8,630 nt of DNA from Methylocystaceae bacterium UBA5192. GTDB lineage: Bacteria; Pseudomonadota; Alphaproteobacteria; Rhizobiales; Beijerinckiaceae. Under the pieces are notes generated by a model. The model did no database searches, was not told the origin of the DNA, and saw only the letters and a list, made by a program, of their open reading frames with translations. Of this stretch, positions 1 to 6,660 are shown piece by piece (the first letter of the stretch is position 1; the number at the start of each line of letters is the position of its first letter). The stretch lies in assembly GCA_002412985.1 (NCBI GenBank), contig DHWC01000079.1, positions 1 through 8,630 of the forward strand, written 5' to 3'. The translations under genes and the position numbers were made by a program.

Positions 1-76
1 TGGCGCGCCCAAGGGGATTCGAACCCCTGTTTTCGCCGTGAAAGGGCGACGTCCTAGGCCTCTAGACGATGGGCGC
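1..76 (-). tRNA. tRNA-Glu, anticodon UUC, with encoded CCA
   Basis: Read on the minus strand, the 7-bp acceptor stem GCGCCCA/TGGGCGC closes exactly (70-76 with 5-11), followed by the discriminator G at 4 and an encoded CCA at 1-3. The T arm carries GGTTCGAATCC. The anticodon loop is CTTTCAC, giving anticodon TTC and so glutamate (GAA/GAG codons). The gene is complete and the window begins exactly at its 3' end. It is divergent from the ABC-F gene and has its own promoter at 123-151. Confidence 0.97.
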
Positions 77-122
77 TTGTCACCTGAGGACTCATGAGCC
101 CAGTCAAGTTGACGATCCCGGC

Positions 123-151
123 TGTATAGAGGCGCTGGGCTTCTAAGACAA
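123..151 (-). promoter_or_regulatory. sigma70-type promoter of tRNA-Glu
   Basis: On the minus strand a TTGTCT -35 box (146-151) is separated by 17 bases from a TATACA -10 box (123-128). Initiation would fall near 116, leaving a leader of about 40 bases before the tRNA 5' end at 76, to be removed by RNase P. Both the boxes and the spacing are close to consensus. The assignment is by pattern only. Confidence 0.65.
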
Positions 152-215
152 GTGCGTTAGGGGCTTGGTTTTTATCATTTGCGCCATCCGAGCCGTCACT
201 TTAAAGCACGCTATC

Positions 216-2072
216 ATGCTGACAATAAACGACCTCACCTATCGACTTGGAGATCGTCTGCTTTTTGATAGGGCAGGGGTATTTCTTCCAGGTCGCGCCC
301 GTACTGGGTTTGTAGGTAGAAATGGAGCAGGTAAGACAACCCTGTTTCGGCTCATCGCAGGCGAAATTAGCCCAGAAACTGGATCAATTTCTCTCCCGAC
401 GAGAACGAAACTTGGTCGGGTTGAGCAAGAGGCTCCTGGCGGTAAAACGTCTCTGATCGATTTTGTTCTGTCCGCCGATGTCGAGCGCTCGAGTCTTTTG
501 GCCCGGGCAGAAGCAGCTTCAGACCCACATGAGATTGCTGAAATCCAAGCGAGGCTGGTTGATATTAACGCTCATGCGGCGCCCTCGCGAGCCGCAACAA
601 TTCTCCATGGCTTGGGTTTTGATGCGTTGAAGCAACATCAAGCCCTTGAGGAGTTTTCTGGAGGCTGGCGAATGAGGGTTGCGTTAGCCGCAATCCTCTT
701 TTCTCAACCAGATCTCCTCTTACTCGACGAGCCAACCAATTACTTAGATTTGGAGGGCACATTATGGCTGGTTGATTACTTATCGTATTATCCAGCAAAT
801 ATACTTGTTATAAGCCATGATCGCGACTTACTTGATGCAGTTGCGACACATATTCTTCATCTTGAAAATAGCAAACTCACTCTTTATAAAGGAAATTACT
901 CTTCGTTTGAGAAGCAGCGGCAAGAAGCGTCTTTACTCGCCGCAAAAGCGAACAAAAAGCAGGAAGATCAACGCAAGCATCTTCAATCATTTGTTGATCG
1001 CTTTCGAGCTAAGGCGACTAAGGCGCGTCAAGCTCAATCACGACTAAAATTACTTGCAAAGTTACAACCAGTCACTGCGGTTGTCGATACGGCTGTATTG
1101 CCAATATATCTGCCTTCTCCAGAGAGACCATTGTCGCCGCCAATTATATCATTAGATAAAGTTTCTGTTGGCTATAGTGATAAAACCGTGCTTACAAACC
1201 TTACTTTATCACTTTCTGAAGATGATCGGATCGGTCTTTTAGGAGCGAATGGTAATGGTAAATCAACTTTCGCGAAACTTATTGGAGGTCGGCTAGAGCC
1301 GCAATCAGGAAATCTCATACGTGCGCCGAAGCTTAACGTTGGTTTCTTTGCCCAGCATCAAGTTGATGATTTAAGCAGCAACGATACGGCATATAAGTTG
1401 TTTTCAGAACTCATGCCGGATGCGTCAGAGGCGCGTATTAGATCTAGAGCCGCTCAGGCTGGTTTCCCTGGAGCCAAAGCGGAAACAAAAGTGGAGAATC
1501 TTTCTGGTGGCGAGAAAGCCCGGTTACTGCTTGGCGTATCTAGTTTTCATGGGCCACACCTGATTATTCTTGATGAGCCTACAAATCATCTTGATATTGA
1601 TAGCCGGGCTGCTCTGATAGAAGCAATAAATATTTACAGCGGTGCTGTGATCTTGGTTTCACATGATCGTTATTTGTTAGAGGCTTGTGCGGATAAGCTT
1701 TGGATCGTTGATCAGGGGTCAGTGAAAACATTTGACGGAGACATGAATGATTACTCACGTTATATCTTAGCAGCCACGCGAGAGGAAAAGACGCGTCAAA
1801 ACAGCAGTGAGGCGGTAAAGCCTGACTTGCATGCAGTAAAAAAGCAGGATCTGAATTTACTTCGTCGTAAATTATCAGAGTTAGAAACAAAAATTGAAAA
1901 GTTTAATAACCTCTTATCTCGAATTGATGCAGCTCTTTCAGAGCCTGAAGCTTACTCTCGTAATCCTCAAGAAGCATCAAAGCTCTCTGGTCAGAGGTCT
2001 GATCTCATTCAGGCGCTTTCAGCTGCGGAAGAACAATGGCTTGAGGTCGCAGCCCAGATTGACAGTGTTTAA
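216..2072 (+). CDS. yheS: ABC-F family ATPase, YheS-like (618 aa)
   Basis: A soluble protein with two ATP-binding cassettes and no membrane segment. ABC-F proteins act at the ribosome, usually near the E site, to relieve stalled or misfolded translation states; the exact role of the YheS branch is not well defined. Domain 1 has Walker A GRNGAGKTT (34-42), signature FSGGWRMR (147-154), Walker B LLLLDEPTN (167-175) and the H-switch ISHD (199-202). A basic linker around 260-285 contains the RFRAKATKARQAQSR stretch typical of YheS. Domain 2 has Walker A GANGNGKST (343-351), signature LSGGEKAR (429-436), Walker B with DEPTNHLD (453-460) and SHDR (482-485). The C-terminal part from about 540 looks like a charged coiled coil. 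All catalytic residues are present. I chose the ATG at 216 because homology begins there (MLTINDLTYR). A TTG at 165 would add 17 unconserved residues. No clear Shine-Dalgarno precedes the ATG. The gene converges on the GNAT gene with a 6-base gap. Confidence 0.93.
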   Translation: MLTINDLTYRLGDRLLFDRAGVFLPGRARTGFVGRNGAGKTTLFRLIAGEISPETGSISLPTRTKLGRVEQEAPGGKTSLIDFVLSADVERSSLLARAEAASDPHEIAEIQARLVDINAHAAPSRAATILHGLGFDALKQHQALEEFSGGWRMRVALAAILFSQPDLLLLDEPTNYLDLEGTLWLVDYLSYYPANILVISHDRDLLDAVATHILHLENSKLTLYKGNYSSFEKQRQEASLLAAKANKKQEDQRKHLQSFVDRFRAKATKARQAQSRLKLLAKLQPVTAVVDTAVLPIYLPSPERPLSPPIISLDKVSVGYSDKTVLTNLTLSLSEDDRIGLLGANGNGKSTFAKLIGGRLEPQSGNLIRAPKLNVGFFAQHQVDDLSSNDTAYKLFSELMPDASEARIRSRAAQAGFPGAKAETKVENLSGGEKARLLLGVSSFHGPHLIILDEPTNHLDIDSRAALIEAINIYSGAVILVSHDRYLLEACADKLWIVDQGSVKTFDGDMNDYSRYILAATREEKTRQNSSEAVKPDLHAVKKQDLNLLRRKLSELETKIEKFNNLLSRIDAALSEPEAYSRNPQEASKLSGQRSDLIQALSAAEEQWLEVAAQIDSV

Positions 2073-2078
2073 TCTAAT

Positions 2079-2372
2079 TCATCTAATAAGATCTGAGAAT
2101 TCTGGATGAGCTTTGATATAAGCTTCAACAAATGAGCAGGTTGGTATAACTTTTTGCTTGCGTTCACGGGCCTTGTTTAAGGCAAAGTCTACAAGACGAG
2201 ATCCGACACCCCGTCCGGAGAGTTCTATAGGCGCGTAGGTATGAAAAAGATCCATGCAGCCATCAGCTAGACGATATTCTAAATAAGCTAAATATCCATC
2301 AAGCTCTATTTCGTAGCGGTTGTGGGCGGAGTTTTCCTTTATTATCTCCATAGAGACGCGCTCTTCTGCCAT
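2079..2372 (-). CDS. small GNAT-type N-acetyltransferase (97 aa)
   Basis: A single-domain, compact member of the Gcn5-related acetyltransferases (the short type called COG2388/YjdJ-like). Such proteins bind acetyl-CoA; their acceptor substrates are mostly unknown. The acetyl-CoA pyrophosphate loop is GRGVGSRLV (53-61). The family pattern of this short type is visible in order: DGYLAYLEYR (25-34), HTYAP (44-48), the loop, then KVIPTCSFVEAYIKAHPEF (74-92). C79 lies where these proteins usually have a conserved, possibly catalytic, cysteine. The length is normal for the type. The start at 2372 is supported by a strong Shine-Dalgarno, AAGGAAG at 2378-2384, five bases upstream. An internal Met8 is a less likely alternative. 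The gene stands alone, convergent with the ABC-F gene and divergent from proS. Its substrate cannot be read from the sequence. Confidence 0.88.
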   Translation of the reverse strand: MAEERVSMEIIKENSAHNRYEIELDGYLAYLEYRLADGCMDLFHTYAPIELSGRGVGSRLVDFALNKARERKQKVIPTCSFVEAYIKAHPEFSDLIR

Positions 2373-2475
2373 TGCTTCTTCCTTTTTTGTGAGCTTCTTT
2401 GAATTAGCACCTTAGGGATGTTGTAGATTCCGGAATTTTCTCAGATTTTGCTTTTCTGGATCGCGGCTTAAGGCT

Positions 2476-2503
2476 TTGAGGTCTCGTTTCTCTGCCCTAT
2501 GAT
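2476..2503 (+). promoter_or_regulatory. probable promoter of proS-lolC-lolD
   Basis: TTGAGG (2476-2481) and TATGAT (2498-2503) are separated by 16 bases, and TATGAT is one base from the consensus -10. Initiation near 2510 would leave about 45 bases of untranslated leader before the proS ATG. It lies in the only intergenic stretch upstream of the operon (2373-2555), which it shares with the divergent GNAT gene. Pattern match only. Confidence 0.5.
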
Positions 2504-2555
2504 ATCGGGAGGCCTATACTTCCTTAAGATGTGATTCGACTAAGTGGAAAAACTG

Positions 2556-3899
2556 ATGCGTCTATCTCAATATTTTTTACCCATTCTTCGTGAAACGCCA
2601 AAAGAGGCAGAAATTGTTTCGCATAGACTGATGTTGCGCGCGGGTCTCATTCGACAAGAATCTGCTGGAATTTATGCTTGGTTGCCATTGGGCCTAAAAG
2701 TTTTAAATAAGATTACGGCTATTATTCGCGAAGAGCAGAATCGCGCGGGCGCTATCGAATGTCTCATGCCGACTATTCAATCTGCCGATTTGTGGCGTGA
2801 GTCTGGACGCTATGACGCTTATGGAAAAGAAATGCTGCGTATTTGCGATCGTCATGAGCGGGAGATGCTCTACGGTCCAACAAATGAAGAAATGATTACG
2901 GAAATTTTTAGAGCCTATGTACGCTCCTATAAAGATCTACCCTTAAATCTCTATCACATTCAGTGGAAATTCCGAGATGAGGTGCGTCCTAGATTTGGCG
3001 TTATGCGCTCACGTGAATTTTTGATGAAAGATGCTTATTCTTTCGACATAACGCCAGAGGCAGGTCAGCATTCTTATAATAAAATGTTTGTCGCCTATCT
3101 GAGAACATTTGCTCGAATGGGATTAACGGCAATCCCCATGGCGGCTGAGTCTGGTCCTATTGGGGGTAATTTAAGCCATGAATTTATTATTCTTGCGGAT
3201 ACGGGCGAGAGTGAGGTTTTTTGTCACAAGGATTTTCTTACCTTTAAGCCCCCGCCACAGAATATTAAATTTGCAGATGAACAGGCTTTAAAGTCGATCG
3301 TTGAAAAATGGACAGGTCTTTATGCAGCGACTAGCGAAATGCATGATCCGCAGGCTTTCAACTTGGTTCCTGAAGAATCGCGTGTTTCCGCGCGGGGAAT
3401 TGAAGTTGGTCATATATTCTTCTTTGGGACAAAATACTCCGAGCCAATGAAAGCTGTAGTTAGCGGCTCTGATGGTAAAGAAATTACCGTGCAGATGGGC
3501 TCTTATGGAATTGGTCCTTCCCGTCTTGTTGCGGCAATTATTGAAGCTAGCCATGATGAGGCTGGCATTATTTGGCCAGACACGATTGCCCCATTTCAAG
3601 TTGGGATCGCTAATCTTAAGGTTGGCGACGCATCAACAGACAAAGTTTGTGAAGAGCTTGTGCAGCAATTGGAAAACGCTGGTTTAGAGGTTTTATATGA
3701 TGACCGTGATGAGCGGCCTGGCGCAAAATTCGCCACGCTTGATTTGATTGGTCTACCTTGGCAAATCCTTGTAGGCCCGAAAGGACTGGCGGAGGGACGT
3801 GTGGAAGTAAAAAGGCGACAAACTGGCGAGCGTGAATTCCTTGCTCCCGAAGAGGCCACAAAACGGATTGTTGCCGCATTGCGACAGGCTGCTGCATGA
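2556..3899 (+). CDS. proS: proline-tRNA ligase, short alphaproteobacterial type (447 aa)
   Basis: Cytoplasmic class II aminoacyl-tRNA synthetase that charges tRNA-Pro with proline using ATP. Visible in order: the N-terminal motif 1 region (AGLIRQESAGIYAWLPLG, about 29-46), the TNEE proline-binding element (109-112), motif 2 FRDEVRPRFGVMRSREF (139-155), the GIEVGHIFFFGTKYSEPM block (281-298), motif 3 GSYGIGPSRLV (315-325), and a C-terminal anticodon-binding domain from about 344 containing DDRDERPGAKF (382-392). At 447 residues it lacks the roughly 180-residue editing (INS) domain that the E. coli type carries between motifs 2 and 3, as is normal in alphaproteobacteria. The ATG at 2556 matches the usual MRLSxYFLPIL start. 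A GTG at 2544 would add only four residues. There is only a weak purine-rich stretch upstream. It is first in an operon and its stop overlaps the lolC start (ATGA). Confidence 0.97.
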   Translation: MRLSQYFLPILRETPKEAEIVSHRLMLRAGLIRQESAGIYAWLPLGLKVLNKITAIIREEQNRAGAIECLMPTIQSADLWRESGRYDAYGKEMLRICDRHEREMLYGPTNEEMITEIFRAYVRSYKDLPLNLYHIQWKFRDEVRPRFGVMRSREFLMKDAYSFDITPEAGQHSYNKMFVAYLRTFARMGLTAIPMAAESGPIGGNLSHEFIILADTGESEVFCHKDFLTFKPPPQNIKFADEQALKSIVEKWTGLYAATSEMHDPQAFNLVPEESRVSARGIEVGHIFFFGTKYSEPMKAVVSGSDGKEITVQMGSYGIGPSRLVAAIIEASHDEAGIIWPDTIAPFQVGIANLKVGDASTDKVCEELVQQLENAGLEVLYDDRDERPGAKFATLDLIGLPWQILVGPKGLAEGRVEVKRRQTGEREFLAPEEATKRIVAALRQAAA

Positions 3900-5188
3900 A
3901 TGCGGAGGTAATCCCCTCTACGCGCTTAGCGTCAAGAGCAGGAGCATTTTCTTTATTTGAGTGGTTGGTAGCGCTACGCTATCTTCGTGCGCGCCGGGCT
4001 GATGGCTTTGTTTCGGTGATTGCTGGTTTTTCTTTTTTAGGGATTATGCTGGGCGTTGCTACCTTGATCGTTGTTACCTCAGTGATGAATGGATTTCATC
4101 GTGAGTTAATGGATAAAATCATGGGTATTAATGGCCATGCTTTTTTACAGGCCGTTGAGACATCCTTCACAGACTGGGATGATGTTGCGCAGAAAACCGC
4201 AACAGTGCCGGGCGTAAAACTTGCTATTCCAATGGTTGAAGGCGCTGCAGGTATTTCAACCCAATTTGGTCAATCTGGCGTTCTCGCCCGTGGCGTCCGA
4301 GAGAAAGATCTTTTGCGCCTGCCTGGAATTTCAGGAAACATCAAAAGTGGTGGATTAGAGGGTTTTGACAAAGCTGAAGGCGTCGCGATTGGGCAGCGTC
4401 TGGCTGAGACGCTAGGTGTTAGCGTTGGAGATAAGGTGAGCCTGTTAATCGCTAAGGGCGCCCAGACGCCCTTTGGCGTCGCTCCACGCATTAAAGCCTA
4501 TAATGTCGTGGCTATCTTCTCAATTGGCATGTCTGAGTTTGACAATGTATTCGTTTATATGCCGCTCCTTGAGGCGCAAATGTTTTTCAATAGGGAGAAT
4601 GAAGCTACAGTAGTTGAGGCATTCGTCGATGATCCGGATCAAATGGATGCGTTTCGTATTGAATTAGATAAGGCTGTAACACGTCCAATCATTGTTACGG
4701 ATTGGAGGCAAAGAAATAAAACATTTTTTGAAACGCTACAGGTGGAAAAAAATATTCTTTTCATTATCCTTTCTTTAATTGTGATTGTGGCTGCGTTTAA
4801 TATTATTTCAGGTCTAACAATGTTAGTTAAAGATAAAACGCAAGATATCGCTATTTTAAGAACAATTGGGGCGACGCGGGGAGCTGTCTTACGTATTTTC
4901 ATGATAATCGGCGCGTCAATTGGCGTCGTGGGCACATTGGCTGGGTTTGGTCTGGGGCTGTTGCTTGCAAAAAATCTTGACGCTATTCGATTGGCTTTGA
5001 ATAGCGCGTTAAACGCTAATCTATTTCCAGCAGAGTTTTATTTTCTGTCAAGATTGCCGGCAATCGTTGATGCCAGAGAAGTTTCGATGATTGTTGGCAT
5101 GACGCTTGTCATTGCCATCTTGGCCTCAATCTATCCTGCCTGGAAGGCGGCCTCTCTCGATCCAATCGACGCATTGAGGCATGAGTAA
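3896..5188 (+). CDS. lolC: lipoprotein-releasing ABC transporter permease, LolC/LolE family (430 aa)
   Basis: Inner-membrane permease of the Lol complex, which extracts mature outer-membrane lipoproteins from the inner membrane and hands them to the periplasmic carrier LolA. A cytoplasmic N terminus with FEWLVALRYLRARR (21-34) is followed by TM1 (about 40-63, ending in the family hallmark SVMNGFHRE), a large periplasmic domain (about 65-285), then TM2 (286-308), TM3 (332-358) and TM4 (397-415). The cytoplasmic loop DKTQDIAILRTIGATR (313-328) is the coupling segment that contacts LolD. The C terminus YPAWKAASLDPIDALRHE is diagnostic of LolC/E. The length is normal. The gene overlaps proS by 4 bases and lolD by 8, implying translational coupling. 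Only one permease gene is present, so the complex probably uses two copies of it, as in the LolF arrangement; the lolC versus lolE name is therefore conventional. Confidence 0.95.
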   Translation: MNAEVIPSTRLASRAGAFSLFEWLVALRYLRARRADGFVSVIAGFSFLGIMLGVATLIVVTSVMNGFHRELMDKIMGINGHAFLQAVETSFTDWDDVAQKTATVPGVKLAIPMVEGAAGISTQFGQSGVLARGVREKDLLRLPGISGNIKSGGLEGFDKAEGVAIGQRLAETLGVSVGDKVSLLIAKGAQTPFGVAPRIKAYNVVAIFSIGMSEFDNVFVYMPLLEAQMFFNRENEATVVEAFVDDPDQMDAFRIELDKAVTRPIIVTDWRQRNKTFFETLQVEKNILFIILSLIVIVAAFNIISGLTMLVKDKTQDIAILRTIGATRGAVLRIFMIIGASIGVVGTLAGFGLGLLLAKNLDAIRLALNSALNANLFPAEFYFLSRLPAIVDAREVSMIVGMTLVIAILASIYPAWKAASLDPIDALRHE

Positions 5189-5876
5189 GTTAATGAATGA
5201 AGCTGTTCTCGAACTCAGGAAGATTGCACGCCATTATCGTGAGGGCGATGCGCGTCTAGATATTCTTGTCGATGTCAATTTGAAAATTTTTTCAGGTGAA
5301 ACCGTTGCGTTGCTTGCGCCATCGGGGACCGGTAAGTCTACGTTGCTTCATATTGCTGGTTTACTGGAGCGTCCCGACTCTGGAGAAACCCTTATCCGTT
5401 CAGCGCCAACAACCTCAATGACAGATACAGAGCGCACGCGATTGAGACGCGCGTCGATTGGTTTCGTTTATCAATTTCATCATCTTTTGCCGGAATTTAG
5501 CGCGCTTGAAAATGTTGCGCTACCCCAGATGATCAATGGCTTGGGTCGTGGTGAGGCGCAAAAGCGAGCAAGGCAATTGTTAGACTATTTAAATCTTGGC
5601 GAACGGTCTACACACCGCCCCTTTGAACTTTCAGGCGGCGAACAGCAACGCGTTGCTATAGCGCGCGCAGTCGCTAACGCTCCGGATCTTTTACTCGCGG
5701 ATGAACCGACTGGTAATCTTGATCCCCGAACCGCAGATCATGTTTTTACTACACTGATGACTTTAGCCCGAAGCACGGGACTATCGGCTTTGATTGCAAC
5801 CCATAACATGGAGCTTGCCGAAAAAATGGACCGCCGCGTTACACTTCGCGACGGTCGTATAGAGGCTATGCCTTAA
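5181..5876 (+). CDS. lolD: lipoprotein-releasing ABC transporter ATPase LolD (231 aa)
   Basis: Cytoplasmic ATPase that powers lipoprotein extraction by the Lol permease. All ABC motifs are intact: Walker A APSGTGKST (46-54), Q-loop Q98 in VYQFHHLLPEF, signature LSGGEQQR (150-157), Walker B LLLAD (170-174) with catalytic E175, D-loop NLD (179-181) and H-loop H208. HIAGLLERPDSG (57-68) and the FHHLLPEFSALENV segment are LolD-specific. The first Walker A glycine is alanine (A46), which I recall as common in alphaproteobacterial LolD and not a sign of inactivation. The start overlaps lolC by 8 bases. GAGG at 5176-5179 is too close to the ATG at 5181 and rather far from the next in-frame ATG at 5193, so the first four residues are uncertain. 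It is the last gene of the operon, converging on the 191-residue gene after 8 bases. No clear terminator is visible. Confidence 0.96.
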   Translation: MSKLMNEAVLELRKIARHYREGDARLDILVDVNLKIFSGETVALLAPSGTGKSTLLHIAGLLERPDSGETLIRSAPTTSMTDTERTRLRRASIGFVYQFHHLLPEFSALENVALPQMINGLGRGEAQKRARQLLDYLNLGERSTHRPFELSGGEQQRVAIARAVANAPDLLLADEPTGNLDPRTADHVFTTLMTLARSTGLSALIATHNMELAEKMDRRVTLRDGRIEAMP

Positions 5877-5884
5877 AGAGCCTG

Positions 5885-6460
5885 CTAGGCCTTAGCCGTT
5901 GGCTTCTTATCGATAAACTGCTTCTTATACCACAATCCGAAGCCAACTAGGGCAAGGCCGGCAAAGAACACGGCGATTGTTATGTCCTTCGTTTGAGTAA
6001 GACCAACTGCGAATGGAAACACAGCTTTATATTCTTTGCTGCCATCATCGCTTTTCGCAGTCACAACGCCAATAAATTTCCCTTGAACTGGAAAATTATG
6101 TTCAAAGGTAAGTGTGCCAGTTCTGTATTTTTTTGGTGCTGAATAATATTCGGTATTTGCTTCGACATTCTCACTTGGGTCTTTCTGACCAACATCCTTC
6201 ACGACCCGCATTTCCAAATTCATATCCCGCAGCTCATCCTGCTGGGCGTCTAGAGTGATGATTGTTGGACCAGCATCAGGAATATCGTCACAAAATTGTT
6301 CACGAGATTTAAGCGGCTGATAACCTGTAAAGGTCATGGTGTCCGGGCCAATCTTCATCAAGCATTGACCTTGATTGCTGCCCACGTCGCCATGCGCATG
6401 GGCTTGAGCAACCCATCCGACTGTCGCAACTGTCATGGCGACGAGAAAGCGCATTTTCAT
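5885..6460 (-). CDS. exported periplasmic protein with C-terminal membrane anchor, function unknown (191 aa)
   Basis: I cannot give this a firm function. An N-terminal Sec signal peptide (1-20 or 1-22) ends in VAQAHAHG. Cleavage after AQA or after AHA leaves His21 or His23 as the first residue. The mature part (about 23-158) looks like a beta-sandwich, with C33 and C57 as a likely disulfide and conserved-looking blocks CLMKIGP, FTGYQP, FCDDIPDAG, RTGTLTFEHNFP and AVFPFAVG. A single helix (about 160-177) followed by YKKQFIDKK anchors it with the C terminus in the cytoplasm. From memory, similar HG...C...IG...YQP...FCxDIP proteins occur in other proteobacteria, mostly as hypotheticals. The ATG at 6460 has a strong Shine-Dalgarno (AAGGGAGAA, 6466-6474) five bases upstream; Met3 is an alternative. 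It lies 200 bases downstream of the multicopper-oxidase-like gene on the same strand, which hints at a copper-related role. That role is inference only. Confidence 0.85.
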   Translation of the reverse strand: MKMRFLVAMTVATVGWVAQAHAHGDVGSNQGQCLMKIGPDTMTFTGYQPLKSREQFCDDIPDAGPTIITLDAQQDELRDMNLEMRVVKDVGQKDPSENVEANTEYYSAPKKYRTGTLTFEHNFPVQGKFIGVVTAKSDDGSKEYKAVFPFAVGLTQTKDITIAVFFAGLALVGFGLWYKKQFIDKKPTAKA

Positions 6461-6660
6461 TCTGATTCTCCCTTAGTGAGTAATAAGCCGTGTTTGAAAT
6501 AACGAAGCAGGTCTTCTAACCGTTTAACGTTGTTTTTGGCAGCGATAGTCGCAATACCGTATAAATAAGCCTAATTTCCCTCCTCGACAGGGGGGCGCGT
6601 CAAATAAGCATAGCTGAAGGCGGATTATCTGTCCCGCGACCTTCAGCCACACAGGCGCGT
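6461..6660. other. 200-base intergenic spacer
   Basis: No reading frame here has a start and ribosome site. It holds the leader of the 191-residue gene, the hairpin at 6613-6647, and a weak minus-strand promoter candidate in which TATACG is preceded at 17-18 bases by TCGAGG/CGAGGA (roughly 6560-6590). The length and the hairpin suggest that the 191-residue gene can be transcribed separately from the gene upstream of it. Confidence 0.5.
6613..6647 (-). terminator. hairpin downstream of the multicopper-oxidase-like gene, possible weak terminator
   Basis: A perfect 8-bp stem is formed by GCTGAAGG (6613-6620) and CCTTCAGC (6640-6647), with a possible inner CGG/CCG pairing. It sits 14 bases beyond the stop of the minus-strand gene. 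Read on that strand it is followed by TATGCTTATTTG, which is T-rich but not a proper T tract. It may be an inefficient terminator or an RNA-stabilising hairpin. Confidence 0.4.

Noticed and set aside
165..215. TTG start 17 codons upstream of the ABC-F ATG
   Set aside because: The added residues do not resemble the family, whose homology begins at the ATG at 216. The TTG has no clear Shine-Dalgarno.
817..1047. Alternative-frame ORF inside the ABC-F gene
   Set aside because: It lies fully inside a strongly supported coding region in another frame. Its composition is that of an off-frame translation and it shows no motif.
2427..2436. Short palindrome ATTCCGGAAT between the GNAT gene and proS
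   Set aside because: It is only 10 bases, with no recognised regulator and no clear placement relative to either promoter, so chance is a sufficient explanation.
2544..2555. GTG start four codons upstream for proS
   Set aside because: Alphaproteobacterial ProS proteins typically begin MRLSxYFLPI, which matches the ATG at 2556.
5330..5360. LolD Walker A starting with Ala instead of Gly
   Set aside because: I recall this as a common variant in alphaproteobacterial LolD, and all other ATPase motifs are intact, so it is not evidence of inactivation.
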